Part shown: positions 1-11,993 of the stretch, piece by piece
How the letters are laid out: each line of letters begins with the position of its first letter
Position numbering within the stretch: the stretch's first letter is position 1
Origin: Strobilurus pachycystidiatus
Lineage: Eukaryota > Basidiomycota > Agaricomycetes > Agaricales > Physalacriaceae
Length of the DNA: 64,000 nucleotides
Assembly: GCA_019915135.1 (NCBI GenBank)
Contig: JAHLMK010000028.1
Location: forward strand, 124,001-188,000
Reading direction: 5' to 3'
Translations under genes and position numbers: made by a program
Notes under the pieces: generated by a model
What the model was told of the DNA's origin: nothing
The model's input: only the letters and a program-made list of their open reading frames with translations
The model's database searches: none

Positions 1-201
1 CTGCCCGCAATCCTTATGAGTCTGCTGACAGACCAGCTTATGCCTGGCAGCATTCCTAATAAATGTGCCCCCAGAAGAAACATGGGCGCTACCGACTCCC
101 CAAAACCTGCCCGCGGCTTGTTTGTTGTCCATATGCCTGTAACCCAGATTCACCGTACTATGACATTGCATATACAATTTTCTTAGATATTGCTGTTTGT
201 T

Positions 202-985
202 CTATTCTCTATTTCCGATGTGCAGGCGTCTCTCCTCCTCCTCGTCCTCTGCCTTCTCTTGAATGTCTTCGACCAGCAGTTCATCATCGCGAAGCAGGTC
301 CCGCAGGTCATCCCTCAGCTTGTACTCTTCGTTGGGTTCGTCCAAGGTTGGGAAGGCCTTTATGAAGACATTCCACACCGCTTCTGTGATGGGACCGTCG
401 CAGGCACTGCTGTCTTGGTCTTCAATGAGCACTGCGCCACAACTGGTTAGTCAGATAACATCATGAGGAAGTGCTTGCTCACCCTGAGCCAGAAAGCGTA
501 ATTTGACAGGAGAATCCACCCCAAGTGCATGGAAACAGTTCGTCCATCTGCGCTCAGACCTCCCTGTCTTCTCCATCCACTTGACTAGGTCCGGGTGTAG
601 TTCGCGCGCACTGGGTTCGAAGTCACCATCTTCCCCAGACTCGTCCTTGCGGTCAGGTCTGGCCTCTTGAGAACGGGTGGTGGCTTTTCCTAGAGACGTC
701 AGTTCCCAGTGACAGGTGAAATTCGAATCTCACACCTTTTGGGAACATTATACACAGTCTCTCGTGGAGCTCGGATAGATTTTCGATCAAGGCGCGCAAC
801 GAGTCTTTCGCGACTTCCCCCTCTGACGGTTCTGGGACAGCCCCGTACCCCCCACTGGCGGTCATGGCAGCGAGACTGCCGGTCGGCCGAGGCATAATCC
901 TTGGTGCTCGATAGGCACCCCGATTCACAGGCGGTCGAGGAGGAGACACGTAGGGTTTTTGGTGATCAGTAGATGGGTACGACAT
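202..985 (-). CDS. Hypothetical protein, 3 exons, 228 aa
   Basis: Not recognised. Spliced model: exons 985-736, 689-483 and 431-202. The introns are 46 and 51 nt with GTGTGA/CTCTAG and GTGAGC/GCGCAG borders and CTGAC or CTAAC branch sites, and both junctions keep frame (phase 1). The ATG at 985 opens a Pro-rich, disordered N-terminus (residues 1-55). A helical stretch follows (LRALIENLSELHERL), then a charged middle with KWMEKTGRSERRW near residues 115-127. The last 50 residues are acidic and coiled-coil-like (LRDDLRDLLRDDE, then EKAEDEEEERR). No catalytic motif is visible. It lies just downstream of, and in the same orientation as, the gene at 1304-2648, so the two may belong to one lineage-specific set. 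The clean splicing and open frame argue for a real gene; the function is unknown. Confidence 0.6.
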
Positions 986-1303
986 CTCCGCTGAGGAGTA
1001 CGGTTAGATCGAAGTCAAGCTAGGATGGGTGGCAGTGTCTTTGATGCGAGCGTTTACCTCAAACTCCGCCCGCAGCATCCTACCAATATGCCGGCGGGCT
1101 AACCATCTCGGACCGGCGCATCCAGGTTTCTCCGAGCAGACCTCACTGCACCGCTGGCGGACACGAGTATTTGTGCCCCCAGTTACAGATTCCCGCTCGC
1201 GCGCTCAGCACAGGTGCCGTCCATCCAGCCTAGAACAAGAGCATACAATTCAAGCAATACATATGAGTACAACACACAACAATACAACAAAATGCCTTGG
1301 ATG

Positions 1304-2648
1304 CTATGAGTGAACGTAAGGAGCCAGTTTCTCTTCACAAAACACGTTCAGCCCATGTGCCACCTTCTTTGCCTCCCTTTTCAGCCTGAGACTCCGCTCC
1401 CAATCTCCTTGTTTTAGAGGACCCTTCTCCGCGTTGAGGTAGGATTTCACACGAGACTGATACCACGACTCCGCGTCCTCCGTCCACAAACTCTACGAAC
1501 GCTTGGGATAGGTGACGGCGGGCGAGACGCTCCTCTCAAAGCAATGTCAGCGTCGCGCGCATCCTTCGCATCCTGTGCATCGAGACGAAGTCGCCAGTCT
1601 TCCCACTCCGTGATCTGCCTCGACTGCTCTCTACGAAGCTGATTGCGACGAGAGCGTAGCTCCTCACACAGCGCGTCGCGAAACTTCGCGCTTACCAGCT
1701 CTAGACGATCGAGAGCGGCATGCTCATCGACAAACCCTGGGGAGACAAACTGGGCGAGAATTCGACAACAGGTCGAGATGTCGATCTCTGGAAAGACGCG
1801 CTTCAGGGCCGCCGTCATGATGTCGAGATGGAAAGTCCTCGCGTTAACTTGGCCGTTGGCAGGAGGATGGGAGTTGATGGGGGATGGTGCTGGACCATTG
1901 GGGTGACCCTCTCTGAAGGATGCAGCCTGCGCAATACGGAGCTTCATGCGGTCGTACATTGACAGCAGTCCACTCACTGGCGGCCGCGAGGTAGGCTGGC
2001 CGGCGGGGTTCGAAAGACGGGGGATGGTAAGGGAAGTGGGTGGAAGTGGGCCAGCTGGCGCCAAACCCCAGCGAAGACGACGACGGGAATGGTAAAAGTA
2101 CATGACTTCTACGGCGACCTGTTCGACTTACATTGGTTTGTTAACGAAAAAAGACACAAGGACCTACACGGTTTCGAACGCTGTAGAGCTTCTTGGCGTG
2201 GTCATGGTTAATTGGGAAGTGCTTATTAAAAGCCTGCAAGAAAAGTGCCTCCCCTCTGGCCAGGAAGTCGAAGTTTCGAGCAGCCGTTGCATCATCGAAG
2301 TGATCACCCCAGGCCGATGACTGGTTGCACAAAACTTGCAATTGCTCTGCGGTGAAAATCTAAAGACGACGTGAGGATTGCACCGAACCATGGAGGGAAT
2401 TGAAGCAAACATACATTATGTCCAGTCTCCCGGTACTGAGATGGCTATGGTGAATGTCAGTACCCCCATACCAACGGCCTGACATCGAGACTTACAACGA
2501 GTATGAGGGGGAGATTGGTGATGGCGTCGAAGACGCGATGGCTGGTCTTCAGCTCAATCGTCGTAGTCCACTCTCGAAGGCGCATCGACAAGATAGCATC
2601 GTGGTCGGCCTTGTCGTTGTAAGGGCCGATGACAGAAGAGTACATCAT
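1304..2648 (-). CDS. Lineage-specific hypothetical protein, paralogue of the 17.2-19.4 kb gene; 3' end possibly frameshifted
   Basis: Exons 2648-2496, 2435-2415 (21-nt micro-exon), 2359-2168 and 2118-1447 join in phase 0 through introns of 60, 55 and 49 nt. This gives 345 aa if it stops at 1447. Visible parts are a region with AWGDHF and FLARGEALFLQAF, a MYFYHSRRRLRW basic segment, a Pro/Ser linker, and a helical domain containing ALKRVFP and ITEWEDWRL. The last domain matches ASLKRAFP and ITAWEDESL of the plus-strand gene at 17.2-19.4 kb, in the same order and before the same PPSP-type linker. After residue 330 the frame reads poorly. The neighbouring frame (1489-1304) carries a convincing helical tail (WTEDAESWYQSRV), so a one-base shift or an unrecognised intron near 1490 is likely. 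Function unknown. Confidence 0.6.
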
Positions 2649-2964
2649 ATTGGGCAGCGAGTCGGAGCGAGATTGTGGGTGAAGATGTTGGGTGACGGGA
2701 AGAAAGGAACGATTACAAAAATCCTGTCAAGTCAGGTAACACAAGAGAAGTCAGTTAGCACAAGACTCCGTGCATTGACTAATTTGGATTCGATTTCTTG
2801 CGCCACTAAAAACCAAGCGGATAATCAAGCACAACTCGGGTCGGGCAGCGGGCATCTTGATTGAAAGCTGAAAATGATCCCATTGCTTGGGATGTAAGTC
2901 GACCTCGAGGACTTGGTTATGTATAGCTCAAGACATCTGAAGCAATTATAGGCACGCGCACAAA

Positions 2965-4667
2965 TTACATGTTTGATTTACAATCAGCCGCGCATTGGTC
3001 TGTACACTTTCTGAGTTCTACCAGTTGTCGGACACCACGTAAAGCCTGACGCCAATCAGACTGATTCCTTAAAGTTATAGCGACCGGACCGTTCGTGTGA
3101 CTTGACTCCGCGTCTGCTGTCCATTTGCTGTCCATACACCCAAGTCCATCCCGCTTTGTTGCCACATGTCCGGTAGAGGGAACCAAGAGAAAGTTTCCGT
3201 ATATCTCATACTCTTCGCCAACCGTTGGGTGAACAAGTCCACGTTGCACCGCACTTTGCGACGTAGGAACACTACTCGCCCAAGACGAGGGTACATGCTC
3301 TAATGCTATGCGCCACACGATACCACCACGTGCAAGAGCGGCGCGAACCACCCTCGGATCGCACAACAGATCCCGGCAGCGACGGAAGTAACGGAAAAAT
3401 TCCATCGAGTCGGATATCAAACCGTAAGGCCGAATTGGGTTGTAGCGGGGGATGGAATAAGGTCGGGCACTGTATGGCGCCATATGAAACAGCGACGATA
3501 CCGGATAGTGTGCCCAACCTGATAAGATATAAGTCCTTCGATGTGTGCGTGTTCAATCGCAAACAGGAAGGACATCCGTTGCTGTAAACAGGAAGAGGCG
3601 ACATGGAGCGACTCCCGACAATGTAACAAGTTCATAAATTGAGCCGGCTGACGAGATACTCTTTCTCGTCTGGAAAACATGGGAACGAAGAGAGATGGGC
3701 TCAGGATTGTCAAGGCTCATATCACTCCAAGAAATGGAAGCGATGCAAGAAATGCGGCGGGAGCTGATCGAGATTACGAAGAAGCTCTGTTTCCTCAGCG
3801 AAAGCTAGTTGATTGACGGGCAACTGGCTAGGCTCGCATCGATGGATGCCACTACAGTATTGAGCGGTTTCCAACGAGTGTTATCACAAGGAACAACCTC
3901 GTCGGCTTGTGGATACACAAGCCCGTAACGATGTGCTAAGAACTCCAAAGGCGAGATGACAGCCACGGCCAGAGGCTCGACATCTGCAGTAATCATACGG
4001 GTGACTATTATATGAGGAGGAGGAGGGGTGTAGAGTGTGGACGGATTTTCCGATAATCTCGCCCTCTTCAGATGTGTCGATGTCGGATCGTTGGGCCACC
4101 AATTCAGTAAGAGGAGGGTCATCGAAATTGTCGTCGAGTTCCTTGACTTCGTCTTCAGGTTCTACTACGTCAGGCTCCACGCCAAGCTCGTCAATCAGAT
4201 CCCACTCTTCCGTCCACGAACAATATAGACGTTGGTGGGAAAGGTGGCCCAGTAGTAGCTCATCATAACATTGGGAATGCGAGTCCGAACAAGATGGTTA
4301 CCCTTCCTCCCAAGCGTAGACAGTCGAGCAACCATACCCAGATGGCATTTCTGGTCTAAAGCGCGTGCTTCCCTCTCCTCACGAGCACTCCGATCCGATG
4401 AGCTCTCCTCAGGGCGGAGCTCTTCTATGCGCTTCTCATGTCGCAGCAGGAAGGAAGTACTGCCACGACTCGCCGTAGCTGCCATGCACTCCGTTCCCCG
4501 GGAAAAACAGATCAATAAACGTCTGCATCCGGAAGACTAGTAGAAGACTTTGGGTCCACGGTAAAATCCACTTCCGTAGGTTGAGGTACCTCGTGGAAAG
4601 GACGTGGTATGACCGGCCTTGCATGAGAACTTGAAGTAGGAATGTGTTTAGGGATAAGATCGGCCAT
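2965..4667 (-). CDS. Hypothetical protein of an agaric-type multicopy family; exon structure uncertain, may be degraded
   Basis: Several minus-strand blocks follow each other in an order I recognise only as a recurrent Agaricomycete hypothetical family. A likely start at 4667 (MADLIPKHIPTSSS) is Pro/Ser-rich. At 4485-4200 comes a helical block (EEREARALDQKC, then VRTRIPNVMMSYYW). An acidic block at 4180-4035 is followed by VEPLAVAVISPLEFLAHRYG at 3990-3930. The last exon at about 3483-2965 contains SDSMEFFRYFRRC and LARGGIVWRIALEHV and ends at a stop at 2965. A single clean spliced frame could not be built. The junctions near 4540, 4000 and 3550 need unusual donors or frameshifts, so this could be an aging pseudogene. 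No catalytic motif is seen. Confidence 0.45.
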
Positions 4668-5819
4668 TGAGCAGACTTTTCAATTGCACCATGATCTAGA
4701 CGAACGAGGGGGTTCGGCAAGATGTCGGTAGTTGTAACGAAATACAACCACAAACATGGAAGTTGTGGAACACATGAAGCAAAGGAATATGTGCAATGTC
4801 TCATATGAACGAATGCACCTATACGTTCTGTCCTGCCAACGAACCAGTCATCGGGTAGCAGTTGATCCTGGTGGGAAAGGCCATGGCGAAATAACCAAGA
4901 TAGTTCGATGAAGTCGAGTAGATGATGTGGAATTGTGCAGGAGGCGATCGTGTCGCGCCATTCAAAGGCGATGGTTCTGGAGGTCGTCTGGAAGTATACA
5001 AACAGGAAGGACACTTCAGCGCCAAGAAGCAGAAGCGCCGAGCGAGCGCCTATGACACGATGGACTGCACGGAGACAAGTTTGCTGAGGCCGGCCGTACT
5101 CGTTGTAGTGAAATGATGTGTAGTTGACGTTTTCTTCACGAACACTTCTCGCGAAACGCACGACACCATTCAAGTTCACGAAGTTGATTGACCAATGCTG
5201 GCTAAGACGTCACTCTTTGCCTGCCGAAGGTGTCAGGACGACGGACTGCCGCGTAAAGGCAAGACAGTCGAACAACTGGCATTGACAGGCACTGTCTGTA
5301 TCGCGCGGTGAGAAAGCCTGCCACGGGGCGTGGTTGCTGGCCCAATGTCGGTACAAGGTACAAGTATACAGTACGATCTGGAGCGGATTTCGGATAAGGA
5401 TCGAAAGGCATCGTATTGTGGTCAGGTATCGGCGCCAACATGCTACAGCCCCGAGAATAGTATACATGTAAGTCGGTTACTACGACCATACACTCGCTGT
5501 TTGGAATAGCGTTCCACGTGGAATCGTCATGGTTGGAGACGGCATACAGGATATTCGGAATCCTGACCCAAGAGATATCAGCAGGACTAGAACATATAAT
5601 TACTAAGATATGTGGACTTACCTCCCCAAACGATCAAAAATGCGAAAGTTCCGACATAGCGATAGCACACTTGAGCTGCAATTGGATGTCAGCTATGTAA
5701 CAGGGACACCACAAAGCAGAAACACACACAGTGGTCACCCGATTCAACTCCTAGAATCAAATCTCAGAATATTGCCGAATATGCGACCGCAAGAAGTCAT
5801 CAGGGGCGCAAGGATTCGG
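4668..5819. other. No supported gene
   Basis: A minus-strand open frame at 4436-5179 reads with long hydrophobic runs. It overlaps the better-supported start of the previous gene in another frame and has no recognisable family, so it is not called. A 12-bp perfect palindrome with a CACGTG core (ttccacgtggaa) sits near 5511-5522. Nothing else is recognised. Confidence 0.5.
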
Positions 5820-6110
5820 AGGATGCCCGGGCCAGTTGGGAGAGCTTCGACAGGACGAGCGCAAATCTAGATAAGACGAAAAAGAACGCTTCAGCGTATA
5901 CACGCGAAGGGCTGCCGGTTCGAAGAGACCCAGATGAAAGGTGCCACCGCGAAGAACTCGTCAGGAGTGTTGGTATTGCTAATTCCCGAGGCCAGTTGAT
6001 GATAGGGCGACGCAAGTCCAAAAATAAATAAAAACAACGCTTCAGCGTATACACGCGAAGGGCTGTCGGTCCAGCGAGACGAAGAATCGGAAGGTGGAAC
6101 TTGGAAGGAC
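5820..6110 (+). repeat. Diverged tandem duplication, two units of about 150 bp
   Basis: Two units start with a GGCCAGTTG-type segment (about 5829 and 5992) and share a nearly exact core, cgcttcagcgtatacacgcg followed by aagggctg, at 5887-5914 and 6037-6064. The flanks are similar but diverged. Unit spacing is about 150 bp. It is non-coding as far as can be seen. Confidence 0.75.
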
Positions 6111-7356
6111 TTAACTTAGGAGACCTCATGATGTGACGCACTGATCAATAAGAATAACGTGTCACATGCTCATTTTGGTACTGTAGTGTAGCACCGGTTC
6201 CGTTTCCCATGCAATGGCATATGTTGGATATAAGGTTAGAGTGCCATAAAATATAAAATACATATATATACCTCATTCCGGGTCCATGTCACTCAGAACA
6301 CACTCCCTCAAAAGATGTGTGCTATATACTGACGGTCATGATCATGGATCGAACGGGTGACCACGCGATCGGCGGACCGGGGGTCGAGTCCGAGTGAGAA
6401 TCTATCTTAGATTATTCTTGGCCATGGACTTCCCCAGGACTTCCCGCCAGCCGTACTCTGACTAGCAGTGACTAGCGCCCCATGCAGTCCCATGTCATAT
6501 GTGTATACAATGACATTGGGTACAGAACGGTCGACATTGTCCACCTCAACCATCGCCGGCCGACCACTGCGCCTTGTGCCCAGTCGTCATCATACGCCGA
6601 TGCTGCTAACAAATGTGCACCTTTCCCCCGGTCCCCTCCCACACTTCGAAGGCCAGACGGCGCGTCTGTAGAAGCGCGCAGGCACTACACTACTGTCAGG
6701 GAGCTCGTCGACCCCGTGACGGACAAATTGAAACTGCGTCGCCTCGCCGACAACTGCTCGGGTCTTCAAGGCGTCTTCGTCTTCCACCGGTTTTGGTGCT
6801 CTTCTCCCCGAGAGCTTTGCTTACTTTGGCAACGTAGAGCTTATCATGGTACTGTAGTTGGAAATCATACATGTTTTACACTTCATAACGTGCTTGAGGG
6901 AAATCAGCGTTAGTCTCCCTAGTCAGACCAAATGTACCAAATTTTTTTTGAGAGAGAGGGAAAATTTGGATACTATAAATCAGCGTGCTATTCATATGTT
7001 CGGCGGTGCATAAATCGACCCAGACAGAGTGCGGCCGCCTGATATCAAGCCGGTTCAGTAGCGGGAATAGGGACTCATGAAGATGAACGATTTGGAGAGG
7101 GCTGTAGACGAAAAACAAAACAAAAAAATTCAATGTAGATGCAGCAGAGAGGTAAATATGGGGAAATGAAAGAACATCAGGGCAGAGATTATCGTACAAG
7201 ATGATTTCACAGTCCGGAGAGAGAAATGGCAATCGTGAACAACAGAACAAAAAGACCATGAAGAAGACGACGGTGAAAAGCTTAGAAAAGAAGACACTAT
7301 GAGGTACTTAGCATTCCGAAAAGACCGAAAAAAACGGCAACAGGCAAAAGACATCT
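6111..7356. other. No supported gene; intergenic
   Basis: AT-rich stretches (6245-6275, 7100-7330) and short unrelated open frames only. The part closest to 7357 is the likely 3' flank of the large minus-strand gene. A GGTCGAGTCC string near 6390 resembles a tRNA B box but no cloverleaf could be folded. Confidence 0.5.
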
Positions 7357-10300
7357 TCAAGCAGCTTGGTGAAGCAAACCTTCCAACACGTACATCACAT
7401 CATCGATCGCCTCTTCCCATTCTGCCTCGCACTTTCCTAGTGCCGGTCCGACTGTGAGGTGAATTGCGCGGCCCCACCAGCAAAGACATGCGAGTACGCT
7501 CAATAGTCCATTTCTGCCCTTGACAAGACCCAACGCCTCCCAATCTTTACCCGCTGATGCCACCCGATCCTGTTTACGGAGCGGTCCCACGCCATCCCCA
7601 GCATGCCTCCAACCTGGTTGAAGACATCTCCACCACTTCCAGAATTGTGCGGTAAATATCTTTAATCCGCTCCTCTTGAGTGCGGGATATTGAGCCCGGC
7701 GCCGCTGCATCCACCAATCCACCTCTTGAGGTCTATTTGTTGACGCCAGCAGATGTTGACCGATGAAAAAGTCGGTGCACCCTTCCCATTGAAGCCAGAG
7801 GACGAGGAGACCTTGCCAGGGAGCCGCATCAGTGAGACAATTCAAATGATCATAGGCCGACGCAACCCATGGCGGCCACGATGAGGACTCCAAAGGATTG
7901 AGAGGTTTTGGTGAAGCAGGGGGAGCGGATTGACGAGCGGCCGCGACGACAGAACGGGTAGAGGGAGGTTTCGAGGCACCTCGGACAGCCGGGGCTCTGG
8001 AAGTTGGTGCGGTGCGTGTCGGTAGGCTCCCAGCAAGTCGAGGTGGAACCTGAATGAAAAAGTTGGGGCAACCACGATGAGAACGCGACAGTGAGGGATT
8101 GGGAGGCGTATCCTCCTCCTCCTCCTGGGACTCAGTAATGCGCGAGAGTCGTCGTTTGTGACGGGAAATCGGAAATGGAGACTGTGTAGATGGGGAAAAG
8201 GTGTTTTGACTGATGGGGGAGATAGGACGGGGAGGAGTGAGTGGTCCTGCGGGCGAGAAAGCCTGGACAGTTCTCTTCTTGTTGGGGGTGCGAGGTGCGC
8301 CCTGCGCTTCTGGAGAAGATGGATCAACCATGTCATCACCCAGTGCCCAAGAAGTTGGAAGACCGGCTGTTATAGAAAAGGGAGCATCCGCGTCTGGAGA
8401 AGATGAAGCATCAGCGATGCGAGCCTTGTACGCGGCGGTGCCTCTATACGCAGGAACGGGCCTGGGACGCGGTTTGATTACCGGCGAGCCCGGTGGTGTG
8501 GCTTCTCTGAGAAGGTGATGGTCGTCGTCTTCGGGGAGGTGACGCTCGTCGTTCCATCCTGCTTGCTCAGCTCCATCCGCTTGAGAAACGCCGTGCGCGA
8601 GCTGCATGAGCTTTGCTCGATGTGCAGAGAGGGGCTGTTCTGGTTTTCTGCGACTCCGCCTAGTCGAGATCTGGCCCGCACTCGTATCCCCCAACGTAAC
8701 GCCTGCGACTGCTTTCCCCTTTCTACCTTCGCGAGGCTGCTTCGTTTTGGCAGGAGCCGTGGACTTCTTTGCTTTCTTCTTTGGCCGCGGGTCCTCCAGC
8801 TCGCTTTCACCATCGACACCACCGGTACGTTCAGCTTCGTTGCCTGCCTCCTTGGTGTGACGCTCCTTGCGAGGGCGTCCCCGCTTCCGTTTCTGAGTGG
8901 GTCCTTTCTCTGCGCGCTCTTGAGCTTGACGTTCGCGCTGCGCGCGATTTCGGCGACGGCGCTCCATGTCGTCCATGTCAGAATCATCGACATCATCCTC
9001 ATCGCACTCCGCAGCCAATCTTCGACTGGCTAAGGTGACTCCGGCCGGTACGGCGATGTTCTGTATAACGAGGACTCGTCGGCCATCTGCTCTCCTGACA
9101 ACGGGAGCCACTGGCGTTGATGTGTCGCTCACAGGGAGAGCGCATGCAGCTAATTCCTCGGGGGCTACACCGTCGTGAGTACGACCTGATTTGTGAGTGA
9201 ATTGGTGACCTACTGTAAGCGCCCTCCACAAAATCGAAGAAAGCATTGGTATGCTCGACGAAGCCCATTGTTTGAGAGAATGTGACCGGTATGGTGTCGT
9301 GGTTTGTGCCCTTGGTCAAGCTGATATAGGCTCTCAGGGGAAGCTGTAAAGGAGAAAGGCATGTCACGTACATCTTGATGCGCGGGACACCATGATTCTC
9401 TGGGTCCGGAACAGCCATTTGGAAGGTAACTTTGGCATTCAACATGTCACATAGGGAGGTGAAAAGAGGGTCCAAGAGGTAAGGAACGTCTTCGATCAAT
9501 CTATAACCACAGCGCTTTAGAACGAGGCATTGCGGATAAAACGATAACAGTACTTACCGTCCGGCGACCTCGGGGCTTACCCGACTGTTCACCATGTTCC
9601 TAAGCTCTTCCCTCCTCGCAACAATAGCAGCCTTCATGCCAAGAGCCTTATCTTCGTACTCTTTCTGAACCTCCTCTGTAGTCGCATGAAATTTCTTGGC
9701 AAACCAAGCCATCTCGGCACCGGCGCGATACTTTTTACTCTTTCCCGAAGCGTTGAAACGTTTGATGAAGGTATCCCGAAAGGAGGGGGGTTGATCCTTT
9801 GCCCAGAGATGGAAAGCGTGCGGTCTCCGCGATGTTGACTGGCCGATTCCAAGAAGCTCATGGACCATAAGCGTCGCCAATGAAGAACCGTCCGTGCCAG
9901 ACTTTTTCGCCTGTTTGCCCAAGGGGTCGCCAGCGCCTCCCCCGCCTTCGTTTCTGTTGCGGCTACGCTTCGAGCTCCTGGGACCCTTGAGGATTTTATA
10001 CTCATAACGAAACCAGCTCAAGAGGCTCTGGTCATGGCAGCGTCAGTCAACTACGACAACCAGACGCCTGAAGGACATGCTAACCTTGCGGAAACGGTTT
10101 ATGACCGCTTCCTCGTATTTCTTGGCGGCGGGAGTGTCCAGTCGATCATGGATCTCCTCCTCGGCAGTGACGGTACGGCGCGGGGCTTCGGAAGACGAGG
10201 TAGGTGGCTAGTTCAGAGTTTAACGATATATGGGTGAATGACATTGGCGACAAACCGGCGGCCGAATGTTGCCGTCCTCATCGAGGTCGACACCATCACC

Positions 10301-10712
10301 AGAGACATGGTCGGGACCAGGTCTGTCGTCAGAGTCCGGGATTTCATTGCCCTCGTGAGATACCGCCTGAGAATCCGCTCCCCAGGGGCCGTAGATGCCA
10401 AAGACACGAAGCATGTCATTAGCCGCAGTGAGAGCGTAAGCCGTGCCCAACTGGGGGTCAAGAGTGTGCTCGGTTGCAAATTTTTCAAAGTGCTCGCGCT
10501 TTGCAAAATCGTATGCGTCGCCGCGTAGCCAGCCCTTGCGAAATGGGACTATAGAGGGAATCTCAATGTCGAAGTCGTCGTCCGAACCCAGGTCGCTTTC
10601 AATTGCCGCATTTGCTCTGTCGGGATCGCATCAATACTTATGACACAGTCACTGTCAGTGTCACTGACCCTGCTCCCTCCATATCTTGCGAATCCTGAAC
10701 ATCTTGCGACAT
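7357..10712 (-). CDS. Large hypothetical protein, 6 exons, about 1030 aa, intact
   Basis: Exons are 10712-10669, 10616-10256, 10207-10085, 10027-9558, 9500-9214 and 9164-7357. The introns are 52, 48, 57, 57 and 49 nt, and every junction keeps frame with a GT-AG border. The ATG at 10712 opens MSQDVQDSQDMEG. The N-terminal part carries a conserved-looking WLRGDAYDFAKREHFEKF segment (about residues 40-60), then ANDMLRVFGIYGPWG and a helical block with AAKKYEEAVINRFRK. A basic AT-hook-like, nuclear-type linker follows (KRKRGRPRKERH). The middle is long, disordered and Pro/Ser-rich. The C-terminal domain is Trp-rich (SSWPPWVASAYDHLN, EVDWWMQRRRAQYPALKR, FWKWWRCLQPGWRH, NGLLSVLACLCWWG). From memory this architecture recurs many times in Agaricomycete genomes without known function. 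The GRPRK motif suggests DNA binding; the role is unknown. Confidence 0.8.
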
Positions 10713-10959
10713 TTCTGGGCTTAAGTTGGGAACCGTTCTACTGAGCTCTCAGGCCTGGTTTTGCCCGAACAGCATTATCTGGTTTCCTATTCGGACCCTA
10801 ACAGTGGCGTGGACTAGACCGCCAATACGCTCACAGGTACGTACCACTTTTTGAATCGCCGCTACTGGACAGTTTCCCAAGCCACTAGTTCCCACAGAGT
10901 ATAAAGGTTGGCCAAAGTGGTCGCTATCCGCTTGCAATCCACCGTCTACACATCCTCTC
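10713..10959. promoter_or_regulatory. Shared intergenic region between divergent genes
   Basis: About 247 bp separate the ATG at 10712 (minus) from the ATG at 10960 (plus), so any promoters must overlap here. No clear TATA box is seen. The plus frame is open from about 10749 and splices plausibly into the downstream gene (GTACGT donor at about 10837, acceptor at about 10872). The plus gene may therefore start earlier, which would shorten this region further. Confidence 0.35.
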
Positions 10960-11993
10960 ATGGTCACCTCTGACACCCCGAAATTCGGGCGTCCTGTGGG
11001 CGCCGGGGAGCTACTCGGTAAGCCTTTTCTTGACGGTTGATAGCTCATCGTTCCATGGTTCACATTGACCGTAGACCTGGCCAATCTCCTGGTCAACATG
11101 GCTTTGGAGCCGTACCAAGCCGGCCTGTTGCATGAGTTGATCGATGTGTCTGCCCAATTGCCCTCTTTCTTTCCTAGTACGTGCTTGCGACGCATGCATC
11201 TCTCACGATTGACAGTCACCCCACAGTGGGCGCCGCAGCGGACGACGCAGCGGACCCCGCCTTGGAGGGAGAAGACGCCGATCCAGGTGTGTGGGTTTAC
11301 CGCCATGCGGGATCGCCGCTCATCTTGCTTGCAGGGAGTGCGCCTTATCCCACATGTGCGTATATTCGTCTTCTACCACGGAAACGTACATTGAACAGGC
11401 TTTCTTCGGTTTGATTCAATCAGCTACTGGTACTGGACAGGCTCCTCCTTTCTACGCCGCCCCGGCAGCAGCGGCTCCTGATGTAACTTCTACTGGAAGC
11501 AGCCCACCGCAATCGACATCCACATCAGCGACGGATGCAGGACAGGCTGTCCCCGCGATCACCCCGACTGTCTCTCTGCCGACGCTGCCTCCGCCCAGTA
11601 CGGCCCCGAGGACTCCATCGGTTCCCGAAGATACAGGTAAGTGAATGTCGCCGTCCTGAAATATTGATCTCATGAGCTATGCCGCAGGTCCTGCCTATTA
11701 TTCAGTCTTACCAGCCGACTATGACTTCGTAGTCCCTGGACCATCGGTGCCAGGCCCATACTATGCGATTACGAGAGGGCGGGTCGTTGGTGTAGTGGCT
11801 GGATGGTGAGCAGCATCTCTATTGATTTTAGCCGGCTGTCCATACTGATGTAACTCATATGGCCAGGGATAGAGCTTCCCCCAGTGTGATTGGGGTTGGC
11901 GGGGCTGTTTTCCGATCCGTAACGAACATAGACGTGGGTCGCGCACTGGTTAGGGAAGCCTTGGCTGCCGGTGCTTGCATGCTTCTGCCCTAG
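10960..11993 (+). CDS. Protein with C-terminal RNase H1 N-terminal (viroplasmin-like) domain, 6 exons, about 248 aa
   Basis: Exons are 10960-11017, 11075-11176, 11227-11355, 11424-11636, 11688-11805 and 11867-11993; all five introns have GT-AG ends and the frame is continuous. After a Pro/Ala/Ser/Thr-rich linker (exon 4), the last 70 residues read GPYYAITRGRVVGVVAGWDR, then SPSVIGVGGAVFRSV and a helical AL-rich end. This is the pattern of the small RNase H1 N-terminal fold: YY.V..GR..G....W....P.V.G..GA.++. In RNase H1 this module binds RNA/DNA hybrid or dsRNA. No RNase H catalytic domain follows. In agarics such stand-alone domains are common. Intact by sequence. The start could lie upstream, because an open exon from about 10749 splices in. 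Its role is not known. Confidence 0.7.

Noticed and set aside
4436..5179. 247-residue minus-strand open frame with hydrophobic stretches (possible membrane protein)
   Set aside because: It overlaps in another frame the better-supported MADLIPKH start and exon of the 2965-4667 gene; the hydrophobicity has no transmembrane spacing or family match.
6340..6410. Possible tRNA (GGTCGAGTCC near 6390)
   Set aside because: The B box is one base short and no acceptor or anticodon stem could be formed on either strand.
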